The translations under genes and the position numbers were made by a program. This document shows positions 35,013 to 42,768 of a stretch of 64,000 bases of DNA, piece by piece. The notes beneath the pieces are model-generated. The model did not search any database. It was given only the letters and a program-made list of their open reading frames with translations, and had not been told where the DNA came from. Position 1 is the first letter of the stretch, and each line of letters begins with the position of its first letter. Source of the stretch: Sandaracinaceae bacterium. GTDB taxonomy: Bacteria > Myxococcota_A > Polyangia > Polyangiales > Houyiibacteriaceae. The stretch lies in contig JACKEJ010000015.1 of NCBI GenBank assembly GCA_020633055.1, forward strand, positions 131,536 through 195,535, in the 5' to 3' direction.

Positions 35013-36326
35013 TCAGCGATACCCCGCCGGGCAAGTCACCCACCCGGCCCCCTCGGTCTGCGGGATCAAGAACACGCCCGGAGCAGCGCCAATGCTGGCG
35101 GCGGCGTCCAGCTCGCGGATCGCTTCGCGGCGGTAGCCGGGCGCTGGCGGCCCACCGGGTTGCAGGAGATGCACGGTGCGCTCGCGCACCCCCCACTCGA
35201 GTCGAATGCAGGCGTCGCCGCGTAGCGTCGCCATCAGGTGCGCGCGCTCGTGGTGCTCCACTTGGTCGCCGCGCACGCCGAGCTCGCGCCAGCGCGCTCC
35301 CACGCCCACACGGGCGATGCGGTGTGCGACGAGGCCGCGGTGCCGACCGAGGGCGACGAGCACCACCTCGCTCGCGTAGACCACGTCCGCGTATGTGCCA
35401 CGTTCGTCCCAGCGCCACTCGGTGATCCAAGCGCCGAAGTCGTTCTGCCCGAGCAAGCGCATGGGCACGGCCATGCCCAGCCCAGCGCCCCTGAGGGCGC
35501 GACGTGGTGTGCACGTCCAGGTGCCGGCTTCACGGAGGCACGCGCTCGCGGCTCCGGCGCTGTCGTCCTGCCAGTCGCTGGCAAGCACGGACACCAAGCT
35601 GGTCCCGTCGGCGGCGTCCACCGTGGTCACCATCAGCGCATCCCACGCGAGCGCCGGGTCCGGCGCGACAGGGGCACTCCGAGGGGGCTCGACGCCCCTC
35701 ACGTGAATGTCCGCCGAGCCGGGGGGATGCACCAGCCCGGTGACGTCGCCACCGGCGTGCTCGAGCCACCTCGCGATGCGCGTGACGGCCACCTCGCCGA
35801 TGTAGTTGCGCACGTCCCAGCCCAGCACGGGTCCCTCCGCGTCGACGGACAGCTCGGCGGTCACGGGCCCTCCCGGCGTCGCCACCTGGAACACCAGCTC
35901 CGCGCTCGGCCCGGTCCACGTCACGGAGAGCACGCTCTCGGGCACAGCCCACGCAGGCACACACCCCGCGGCGGGCGTGGCATCGTCGCAGGTGACCCCG
36001 GGCTCGGGCGCACACAGCAGCTGCGCCGTCGCCGTGAGGGCTTCACGCGTGCGCTCCCACACGTCGTCGAGCGCATCCCCCGGCTCAGCCGGGAGCTCAC
36101 CCACAAGGCGGAACTCGGGCGCGATCACAAAGCAGCCCACCCGCTGGCCAGCCCGGAGCCCGCGAGGGCTCGCTAGTGGCTCCGTTGGCTCTGGCGACGC
36201 GAGGGGCTCGGGAGTCGCCGCGAGCGGCACGGAAGGTTGGACGACAGGCGCGCTGGACCCGCACGCGACGGTGAGCGCGAGGAGCGGGTAGACCGGTAGG
36301 CGCCAGAGGTGACGAGGCCAGTGCAT
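35013..36326 (-). CDS. Probable lipoprotein, unknown function
   Basis: A 437-residue protein from ATG 36326, with lipobox 'LLALTVAC' after a signal peptide and a long Pro/Ala/Glu linker. The body has 'WDVRNYIGEVAVTRIARWLE' and a C-terminal domain 'GRHRGLVAHRIARVGVGARW', ending 'GWVTCPAGYR'. Its last about 120 residues lie in the duplicated block and recur at 50058-50417. Function unknown. Confidence 0.65.
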   Translation of the reverse strand: MHWPRHLWRLPVYPLLALTVACGSSAPVVQPSVPLAATPEPLASPEPTEPLASPRGLRAGQRVGCFVIAPEFRLVGELPAEPGDALDDVWERTREALTATAQLLCAPEPGVTCDDATPAAGCVPAWAVPESVLSVTWTGPSAELVFQVATPGGPVTAELSVDAEGPVLGWDVRNYIGEVAVTRIARWLEHAGGDVTGLVHPPGSADIHVRGVEPPRSAPVAPDPALAWDALMVTTVDAADGTSLVSVLASDWQDDSAGAASACLREAGTWTCTPRRALRGAGLGMAVPMRLLGQNDFGAWITEWRWDERGTYADVVYASEVVLVALGRHRGLVAHRIARVGVGARWRELGVRGDQVEHHERAHLMATLRGDACIRLEWGVRERTVHLLQPGGPPAPGYRREAIRELDAAASIGAAPGVFLIPQTEGAGWVTCPAGYR

Positions 36327-36375
36327 GGGAGCGGGTTGACGAGCGAGGAAGGAGCGTACTCCAGTGCGCGCAGGA

Positions 36376-36474
36376 CTATTCCAGCGGCGACGGCTCATGC
36401 GGGAGGATGGTGTCGCGGAGCGTGAGGGGAAACAGCACGTTGGCGTGGACCACCACGATGGGAGCGGATGCCAT
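36376..36474 (-). pseudogene. Remnant of a PIN-domain (VapC-like) toxin
   Basis: A 32-codon frame from ATG 36474, 21 bp after the antitoxin stop: 'MASAPIVVVHANVLFPLTLR' continues 'DTILPHEPSPLE' and stops. This is the N-terminus of PIN toxins, which normally read VVxDANVLxP with a catalytic Asp; here that Asp is His10 (CAC instead of GAC). The remaining about 130 residues are missing. The toxin is thus inactivated twice, by loss of the first catalytic residue and by truncation, while the antitoxin upstream is intact. Confidence 0.75.
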
Positions 36475-36495
36475 GAGGCTAGAGACCGCCTGCGG

Positions 36496-36873
36496 CTACG
36501 TTCCCTCGGCGTCGTACCCCCCGAAGTCCTGCGTCAGCTGCGACAGCTCGCGGAGGCCAGCGCGGCGGTTCTTGTCGCGCTGCGTCTTAAACGCCAGCAC
36601 GTCCTCCACCCGCAACCGCCGATGCTTCCCCGTCTTGCGGCAGGCGATGCGACCCTCGTCGAGCAGGCGCACCAAGTACTGACGGGACACGTTGAGCAGG
36701 TCCGCCGCCTGCTGGGTGGTCAGCTCGCGACCCATGGGCACCACGGCCACCGAGTCGCCACGCGCGAGCACCTCGACCACGCGCGTGGGCACATGGAACA
36801 CCGCGTCGGGTATGGCGACGCTCTCGCCCTGTGGACCAACGAGGCGACACGCGGGGGCGGCCCGCGTATGCAC
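36496..36873 (-). CDS. HTH antitoxin (excisionase-type) of a PIN toxin pair
   Basis: A 125-residue protein. The N-terminal half (LVGPQGESVAIPDAVFHVPT) fits the conserved lead of antitoxins that precede PIN toxins. The C-terminal half is an excisionase-type helix-turn-helix: 'RELTTQQAADLLNVSRQYLV', then 'GRIACRKTGKHRRLRVEDVL'. The toxin remnant follows 21 bp downstream, which confirms the pairing. It likely binds its own promoter, and with the toxin gone may still regulate or neutralise related toxins elsewhere. Confidence 0.75.
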   Translation of the reverse strand: MHTRAAPACRLVGPQGESVAIPDAVFHVPTRVVEVLARGDSVAVVPMGRELTTQQAADLLNVSRQYLVRLLDEGRIACRKTGKHRRLRVEDVLAFKTQRDKNRRAGLRELSQLTQDFGGYDAEGT

Positions 36874-36906
36874 GGCGCACGCGTGTCGAGGCCGGAGCCC
36901 CCGCTG

Positions 36907-37896
36907 TCAGCCCTGCCGCAAGAAGCGGTCGACTGCCTCGGCAACGTCACCGGGGGAGCCGGTGGCGAAGCCCGTCAGCGAGCCACCAGCGACCTCGAAC
37001 CGCGCGGTCTCGCCCTGGCAGTTCTCGATCTCGACGAAGCCGCCGGGGTTGGCCTTGGCCAGCGCCGCGAGCAGGTTGAGCGGGCTGTGGTTGTACACGA
37101 GCAACCTCTTGTCGCTCTTGGCCCCTGGGCGACAATCGAAGCGCGCACGGTAGGCTGGAAAAGGGACACGGTCCCAGCGCGTGAAGCGCAGACCGTCACA
37201 CCGGGCCATGGCGACCGCTACGCCGTCTTGGTCGCCGAACTCGCAGCTCCAACCCGGGAACGCGAGGCTGACGCTGCGCTCGATGCTGGGCTGAACCTGC
37301 AGGTTGTGGAGCGGCCCGAGCACCCACACGGTGTCGAAGCCCAGCTGTCCGTCACCTCGCGGGATGGGCTCGATCGGGAACCCGCGCACGCCCTCGACGG
37401 CGAGCACCTCGTCGCGGGCCTCGATCAGCGCGCCGAGCACCTGCGCGCGTACCCCTGGGTCGATGGGCTTGATGGCCGAGCCGTCGTGGGACCAGCCGTT
37501 GGGGACCTTGATGCGCAGCTCGACGGCCCGTGTCCCCGCGTCGGAACAGACGAGGTGCCACTCCATCACGTTGACAAGCTCGGTCCAACGGTGACAGGGC
37601 GCGACGCCGACGGAGAACTCGTACGTCGAGGCCTTGCCCTGGTTGGCCGCGAGGACCGCGAGCACGTTCGCGGAGGGGTCCCAGACCCGCCAGGGCGTGC
37701 CGCCTTCGATCTCGACCCAGCCCGTTTTCTTCAGCTTTCGGGCGCGCTTCTCCGCCTCCTTGATGGCCATCGCGTGGTCGTCCCACACGGACTTGGCGCC
37801 GCTACGGAGGGTTCGTAGGTGGGGACCGACGACCTCGATGGCGTCCTCCGTGCCGCCCTCGCGGTAAACGAACCTACGGACGATGGGCGTGACCAT
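36907..37896 (-). CDS. WGR-like domain protein
   Basis: A 329-residue protein from ATG 37896. The first 60 residues (RRFVYREGGTEDAIEVVGP, then 'KRARKLKKTGWVEI') have the shape of a WGR domain, a putative nucleic-acid-binding module, although the WGR tripeptide is not kept. The remainder, with 'GWSHDGSAIKPIDPGVRAQV' and 'PGGFVEIENCQGETARFEVA', is unassigned. It lies upstream of the PIN-type antitoxin on the same strand. Confidence 0.5.
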   Translation of the reverse strand: MVTPIVRRFVYREGGTEDAIEVVGPHLRTLRSGAKSVWDDHAMAIKEAEKRARKLKKTGWVEIEGGTPWRVWDPSANVLAVLAANQGKASTYEFSVGVAPCHRWTELVNVMEWHLVCSDAGTRAVELRIKVPNGWSHDGSAIKPIDPGVRAQVLGALIEARDEVLAVEGVRGFPIEPIPRGDGQLGFDTVWVLGPLHNLQVQPSIERSVSLAFPGWSCEFGDQDGVAVAMARCDGLRFTRWDRVPFPAYRARFDCRPGAKSDKRLLVYNHSPLNLLAALAKANPGGFVEIENCQGETARFEVAGGSLTGFATGSPGDVAEAVDRFLRQG

Positions 37897-37963
37897 GCGG
37901 GGGTGAGGATGGCGCGTTCCGGTCTTGGTCTCAAGACCCCGGTCGTCCATCCACCCGCCTCCG

Positions 37964-39322
37964 TCAACCAGGTGCGTCGTCGACGCCTCGCGCCACCAGA
38001 AGCGCGACGAGCTCGTCGGCGCGAGCGCCGTCCCGCGCGGTCATCAGCAGCTCGCCACCGCACTCCGCGAGGTCGGTGTCGAGGTCCCCCGTCAGGAGCA
38101 GCTCGACGACCTCGACGGACGAGCGCCTCATCGCCCTCTGCAGCGCGTCGTTGGTGACCCGCGCGTTTCGAGCGAGGATCGCCGCGACGACACCCGGGGA
38201 CCCGGCATCGGCCCTCATGACGTAGTGACCCAGCAGCGAGTCCGGGACCGCGTGCGCCGTCTCGATGACAGAGATCAGCGCCGGGGTCGCCTGGTCGCCA
38301 TGGAGCTGAGAGCCGACGGTCGCGAGTTGCTCCTCGGTCAAGCGGCAGCCCTGGTCCAAGAGGAACCTCACGCCGTCAGACGCCTCGGGCCGGTCGCTGC
38401 GGAGGAGAGCGATGAGCGCCTCGGGCATTCCCCGTCGGGCACCGGCTCGAACGAGCATCGTGACCTTCTCCAGAGGGTACGCCCAGTGGGCAGCGGCGGA
38501 CTCGAGCAAGCGGCCGTCCCAGTCCGCGAGCGGCGTCTCGACGGCCCCTCCGAGCACCGCGCGGACGCACCACGGCTCGTCATACCGCACGGCATACAAG
38601 AGCGCGTCGTCGGTGACGCGGTCGTTGGCGTCGAGGAGGGCGGCCACGACGGCGGGCCGCGACCCTCGGATGCGCAGATAGGCCTCGAGCGCCGTCGATG
38701 GCACGGACCCTCCGGACGCCCTCCATCGCTCGATGAGCGCCACGTCGACCCTGGTGTTGATACACGCTAGGGGGTGGAGCCCCCCCTCTGGGGGCTCCGT
38801 GGCGGCGCCGAGGTCGAGGAGCTCCGCCAGGCTCTGGACGTCCCCGGCGGCGATGGCCAACGCCAGCGGCGCGTCGGCGGTGCCTGCATCGGCGTCGACG
38901 CCCCTGCGACCTTGGCGGATGGGCACCATGTAGTGCTCACTGGCGTGCGACAGGCAGAGCTTCGCCTGACGGTCCCGCCGCGCCTTGGCGCTGGCTCGCT
39001 CGTTCCGTGCGCGTTCCGCGAAGGGACGCAAGCGGTGCGCCAACAAGAGGTAGGCAATCCACACCGCCTGAGAGACGACCACGACGCCGACGGCGCCCCC
39101 GATGGCGGTCACCGGCCACCACCCCGTGCGCAGACCCAGGGCGACCCAGAGCGCGCCGTGCACGCCGGACGCCGCCACCAGGTACATCCACCACCCGAAC
39201 GCCGCTTGGGGGGGAGTTCGATGTCCCACCTTCGCGAACGCGAGCCGCCACACCGCGACGCCGCTACCCACCCACGCCAGAACCAAGAGCGCGTCCACGA
39301 CCCTCCCGACGACGTTGACCAT
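37964..39322 (-). CDS. Membrane protein with ankyrin-like repeats
   Basis: A 452-residue protein. The first 100 residues hold three hydrophobic segments (VGRVVDALLVLAWVGSGVAV, FGWWMYLVAASGVHGALWVA, IGGAVGVVVVSQAVWIAYLL). From about residue 145 onward, repeats of a 33-residue ankyrin-like pattern appear, e.g. 'LALAIAAGDVQSLAELLDLG' and 'LLYAVRYDEPWCVRAVLGGA'. The protein likely displays an interaction surface on the cytoplasmic side. Partner unknown. Confidence 0.65.
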   Translation of the reverse strand: MVNVVGRVVDALLVLAWVGSGVAVWRLAFAKVGHRTPPQAAFGWWMYLVAASGVHGALWVALGLRTGWWPVTAIGGAVGVVVVSQAVWIAYLLLAHRLRPFAERARNERASAKARRDRQAKLCLSHASEHYMVPIRQGRRGVDADAGTADAPLALAIAAGDVQSLAELLDLGAATEPPEGGLHPLACINTRVDVALIERWRASGGSVPSTALEAYLRIRGSRPAVVAALLDANDRVTDDALLYAVRYDEPWCVRAVLGGAVETPLADWDGRLLESAAAHWAYPLEKVTMLVRAGARRGMPEALIALLRSDRPEASDGVRFLLDQGCRLTEEQLATVGSQLHGDQATPALISVIETAHAVPDSLLGHYVMRADAGSPGVVAAILARNARVTNDALQRAMRRSSVEVVELLLTGDLDTDLAECGGELLMTARDGARADELVALLVARGVDDAPG

Positions 39323-39465
39323 CCGCCCAGCCTATCACCGAGGCGACGACCACGGTCAGGGCGCCGGCACGACTACCCGGAGCGATCTCACGGGCGGGTT
39401 GTGGGTGGGGTCGGTCGGTGGCCAAGCTACGGTGCTCTGCGCGAAGCTCCTTCTACCACGCGCGC

Positions 39466-39540
39466 GGGCATCGTCCGCCCGACCGGGTTCAGCCCTCCGA
39501 GTTCTCGGGAGGGACAGCTTGATTGAGTTCAGCTCCGCGG
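39466..39540. repeat. Direct repeat, copy A (75 bp)
   Basis: Starts GGGCATCGTC and ends CAGCTCCGCGG, and shares GGGTTCAGCCCTC with copy B at 40335-40406. Both ends are conserved; the middle varies. Confidence 0.6.
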
Positions 39541-39542
39541 CA

Positions 39543-39854
39543 TCACGTGGGCGCCGCGGGGTCGAGCGCGTGCAGGCGCACGTCGCGCCGGTCCCACACC
39601 TGGACGCATTCGCTCGCTACGTCCGCGCCGGCGCGGGGTTCCCAGTGGTAGTGATAGTGACCAACCCACTCCGTGATGACCTGGACGCTTGCATGCTCCC
39701 AGGAGAGTTGGCGCAGGAGTGCCTCGAACTTCGCCAGCCACTCGTCGATGTCGTCGTGCAGGCTGCTGAACGAACCCCCGAAGAAGAGCACCCGTCCCCG
39801 ATAGGTCGTCACCAACGGTCCGTCGGCTTGCACCTCGGGTGAGCGCGAGAACAT
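39543..39854 (-). CDS. Small hypothetical protein
   Basis: A 103-residue protein from ATG 39854. It contains 'TYRGRVLFFGGSFSSLHDDI' and 'SVQVITEWVGHYHYHWEPRA', a His/Tyr/Trp-rich strand. No family recognised. The end lies 3 bp from direct repeat A. Confidence 0.5.
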   Translation of the reverse strand: MFSRSPEVQADGPLVTTYRGRVLFFGGSFSSLHDDIDEWLAKFEALLRQLSWEHASVQVITEWVGHYHYHWEPRAGADVASECVQVWDRRDVRLHALDPAAPT

Positions 39855-39926
39855 GCCTCGATCCTACCCTGGCGCGACGCGTGCACGCTGGACGACGGGT
39901 TGGCCTGTGTGATAGGCCCTCGATCC

Positions 39927-40331
39927 ATGCAAGGACTCGTGAAGAGGGTAATCGTGCTGGTGTGGGCGGCTTGTGGTTTGGTCGCCGGGTGCGGCCCCTA
40001 CTCTGGGATTCAGCATACCTTCGTCGACATGCACCCCACCTGCCCGGTCGAACGGACGACGCGGTCCACGCCGTTCGAGCATGTGACGCGCGTCGAAGGC
40101 TGTGGTGAGGTGGAAGACTGGCACCTCGAGCTCGACCCCTCGATTCCGATCGATTGGGTGCTCGCCTCGGACGTGCGAGGCCGCGCAGCCATTGAGATGG
40201 AGTGTGACGCCAGCGCACTGGCGGTGACCACCGTGGCCCACAGGCAGATCGGGGTTGTGGGATGCGGCCAGCGCGCCATTTATCTCCTGGTCGACGGGCT
40301 CTGGGTGGCGAACTCGATATCGTCGCGCTAG
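39927..40331 (+). CDS. Small probable lipoprotein
   Basis: A 134-residue protein from ATG 39927. The signal 'RVIVLVWAACGLVAGC' ends in a lipobox. The mature part has a strand-rich domain with 'FEHVTRVEGCGEVEDWHLEL' and four cysteines. Function unknown. The stop is 3 bp before direct repeat B. Confidence 0.6.
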   Translation: MQGLVKRVIVLVWAACGLVAGCGPYSGIQHTFVDMHPTCPVERTTRSTPFEHVTRVEGCGEVEDWHLELDPSIPIDWVLASDVRGRAAIEMECDASALAVTTVAHRQIGVVGCGQRAIYLLVDGLWVANSISSR

Positions 40332-40334
40332 CCG

Positions 40335-40406
40335 GGCATCGTCCCGCCCGACGGGGTTCAGCCCTCAACGTTCTTCGCACGGACTGCCGGTGTACAGCTC
40401 CGCGGT
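40335..40406. repeat. Direct repeat, copy B (72 bp)
   Basis: Same conserved ends as copy A at 39466-39540. The two copies flank the genes at 39543 and 39927; copy B is just upstream of the DUF1963 gene. Confidence 0.6.
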
Positions 40407-40421
40407 GGTAGAACGCTCGCC

Positions 40422-41198
40422 ATGGGCCTCTTCGACTGGTGGAAGCGCAAGGACACCCCACCCACGCCGGCGTCAACTCCCACGGCCCGCGCAAACGAAC
40501 GCGCCGAGGTGGAGGATCTGCCCGCCGAGCTCCAGCACCTCCCACGCAGGCCCGCGTGGTTGCCAGAGACCATCGACGGTGCCGGCGAACCGCGAGGGAG
40601 CCGCATCGGTGGGCACGCGTTCATCCCCGCTGGCGAAGACCACCCCGCCTGCGGTGTCTGTGGCCAGCCACTGCACCTGGTGGTTCAGCTCAACTCGGCC
40701 GAGCTGCCCACGGCGGTGTCTGCCTGGACGGGGCCCGGCATCTTCCAGATGTTCTACTGCCTCTCCGAGTGCGAGCTCGAGGCCGACGGGTGGGCCCCCT
40801 ACTCGCGCGTGCATTGCGCCCGGCGCGTGGACCTGGACGCCCCCGGACAGCTGACCACCACGGGACCGAGCGTCCCCGCGAAGGCCATCGTCGCGTGGCG
40901 CGAGCTGGACGACCTGCCCCACCAGGAGGAGTGGCCCACGGCCATGGTCGACGAGCTGGAGACCGCCTGTGAGCTGGCCGAGCGCCCGCTCGCTGGCGAC
41001 AAGCTGGCCGGCTGGCCCTACTGGGTGCAAGGGCCGGAGTACCCGCAGTGCAAGCTCTGCGGAGCGGCGATGCGTGTGCTGTTCCAGGTGGACAGCGAGC
41101 ACAACCTCGCATGGATGTGGGGCGACGCGGGCTGCGCCCAGCTGAGCGTGTGCGAGGAGCACCGCGACCAGCTGGCGTTCGGATGGGCCTGCTGCTGA
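40422..41198 (+). CDS. DUF1963 (YwqG-like) protein
   Basis: A 258-residue protein from ATG 40422. Two related halves are visible: 'GGHAFIPAGEDHPACGVCGQ', then 'LHLVVQLNSAELPTAVSAW', and in the C-terminal half 'DKLAGWPYWVQGPEYPQCKL', 'CGAAMRVLFQVDSEHNLAWM' and 'QLAFGWACC'. The 'G-P-WVQ...P-C--C' and 'FGWACC' signatures are those of DUF1963. CxxC pairs may bind zinc. Function unknown. Confidence 0.7.
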   Translation: MGLFDWWKRKDTPPTPASTPTARANERAEVEDLPAELQHLPRRPAWLPETIDGAGEPRGSRIGGHAFIPAGEDHPACGVCGQPLHLVVQLNSAELPTAVSAWTGPGIFQMFYCLSECELEADGWAPYSRVHCARRVDLDAPGQLTTTGPSVPAKAIVAWRELDDLPHQEEWPTAMVDELETACELAERPLAGDKLAGWPYWVQGPEYPQCKLCGAAMRVLFQVDSEHNLAWMWGDAGCAQLSVCEEHRDQLAFGWACC

Positions 41199-41863
41199 GG
41201 CGAGACCTTCGAAGGCAATGAGACTCCGGGTTGCCTCCGAGGACCGCGGGACCATGCTCTCGAACGCCCGACCCGGCTCGACACTCGAACGACGCTTCGC
41301 TAACCTCGCGACCATGAGGCGCGATGCATTGGGGAGACGGGAGCTTGCCCTGGCAATGGTCTGGCTGGCGATCGGATGCGGAGGCGGCAGCGATCCTGGA
41401 CCCGGGGATATCGGCGTCTACGACCTAGGCCCCGACGACCCGCGCCCTATCGACCTGGGCCCCGAACCCTATGCGTGCGAAGAAGATTTCGTGTGGGACC
41501 ACGACTCGGACTCTACGACTGTGTGCATCCCCTGGTCCCCTTGTCCTGTCGGCACTGCGGTCCTCGACGACGGCAGCGACGTGACGGATCGTTCGTGCGC
41601 AACGTGCGGGGTCGGCACCTTCAGCGACTCCATCAACGCAGCGGCGTGCGCTCCTTGGAGAACGTGCGGCCCTGGGTCCTTCGAAGCCAACGTGGGAGAT
41701 GTCGACCACGACCGCGAGTGTGGAAGTTGCGCGTCGGGATCCTTCACCTCCACGTCGAACGCCGCGGCCTGTGCCCAATGGACGGATTGCGTCGCCGGCG
41801 AGTACGTCGCGGTACCCGGCAGCCGAAGCGCGGACCGCGTCTGCGCGACATGCGCACCCGGCA

Positions 41864-41871
41864 CCTACACG
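41864..41871. repeat. 8-bp target-site duplication of the IS66 element, left
   Basis: CCTACACG, the same as 44544-44551. Confidence 0.9.
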
Positions 41872-41939
41872 GTATCCCCTCCGTGATCGACGTCTGAAAG
41901 GACCTGGACGATGGGCTGTGGGTGGGCTGACCTCAGCGG

Positions 41940-42350
41940 ATGTCAAAGCAAGCAGGTTCGCAGGGTCGAGGTAGTTCAGGGCGAGGTGGCTGGCGGCGTT
42001 GGACGCCGGAGGATGGGGCGGACGCGGTCGCTCGGTGGCGCGCGTCTGGGCTGACGGCGAAGGAGTTCGCGGCGCAGGAGGGGGTGTCTGCGCAGCGGCT
42101 CCATCGGTGGTCGAAGCAGCAGGTCGACACGAGCTCGCCGCCATTGTCGACACCGTCCCCGAAGCCGCCGCAGGCGCGGGGCACGGCGGTGCCGTTCGTG
42201 CGGGTCGCGACGCCGGCGGCGTCGGCGACGAGCATCGGCACCCTGCGGGTGGAGCACCTTGGGGTGTCGGTGGTGGTGCGGGAGGATCTCCCGGTGGCGC
42301 GGCTGGCGGACGTGGTGCACGCCCTGCGCGCCGGGGCGTCACGTTGCTGA
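41940..42350 (+). CDS. tnpA: IS66 accessory protein TnpA
   Basis: A 136-residue protein with a helix-turn-helix start 'RWTPEDGADAVARWRASGLT', then 'FAAQEGVSAQRLHRWSKQQ'. The C-terminal half has 'VEHLGVSVVVREDLPVARLA', typical of IS66 Orf1. The first ORF of three in the element; it ends at 42350 and overlaps the start of tnpB. Confidence 0.85.
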   Translation: MSKQAGSQGRGSSGRGGWRRWTPEDGADAVARWRASGLTAKEFAAQEGVSAQRLHRWSKQQVDTSSPPLSTPSPKPPQARGTAVPFVRVATPAASATSIGTLRVEHLGVSVVVREDLPVARLADVVHALRAGASRC

Positions 42351-42706
42351 CGCTGCCACCGGGGGTGCGGCTCTACCTGGCGACGGTGCCTGTGGACGGG
42401 CGCAAGGGTATCGACGGGCTCTCGAACGTGGTGCGGCACGCGTTCGGTGCGGACCCGTTGTCGGGCTCGATGTTCGTGTTCTTCTCGAAGAGGCGTGACC
42501 GGGTGCGGGTGCTGTATTGGGACCGCGACGGGTACGTGCTGGTGACGAAGCGTCTGGAGGTGGGGCGGTACCGCCTGAGCTATGCGGAGGATCCCCACGC
42601 CCCGGTCGAGGTGGAGGCCGCGGAGCTGCTCCTGCTGCTGGAGGGCATCGACGTGTCGACGGCGCCGCGGCGACGTCGTTGGTCGCCGACGCCGGCTGGT
42701 GGCTGA
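42344..42706 (+). CDS. tnpB: IS66 accessory protein TnpB
   Basis: A 120-residue protein starting at TTG 42344, overlapping tnpA. It shows the IS66 Orf2 signature: 'GVRLYLATVPVDGRKGIDGL', 'GADPLSGSMFVFFSKRRDRV' and 'VLYWDRDGYVLVTKRLEVGR'. Length is normal for the family. Confidence 0.9.
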   Translation: MLTLPPGVRLYLATVPVDGRKGIDGLSNVVRHAFGADPLSGSMFVFFSKRRDRVRVLYWDRDGYVLVTKRLEVGRYRLSYAEDPHAPVEVEAAELLLLLEGIDVSTAPRRRRWSPTPAGG

Positions 42707-42768
42707 AAAAGCGCAGAGGATTCTCGGCGCCGGGAATTTTGTCAGACGAGCCTTGTTTCTAAAGCTCG

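Larger units (their letters stand above)
32335..35372. repeat. Segmental duplication, copy 1 (about 3.0 kb)
   Basis: This block recurs at 46232-50417, apart from an IS3 insertion and small differences. It holds three genes in full (32337, 33368, 33965) and the 3' end of a fourth (35013). Matching is near-complete by eye, with a constant offset of 13897 over the first 800 bp and one single-base deletion in copy 2 near 47109. Copy 1 has intact reading frames, so copy 2 looks like the derived copy. Confidence 0.9.
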
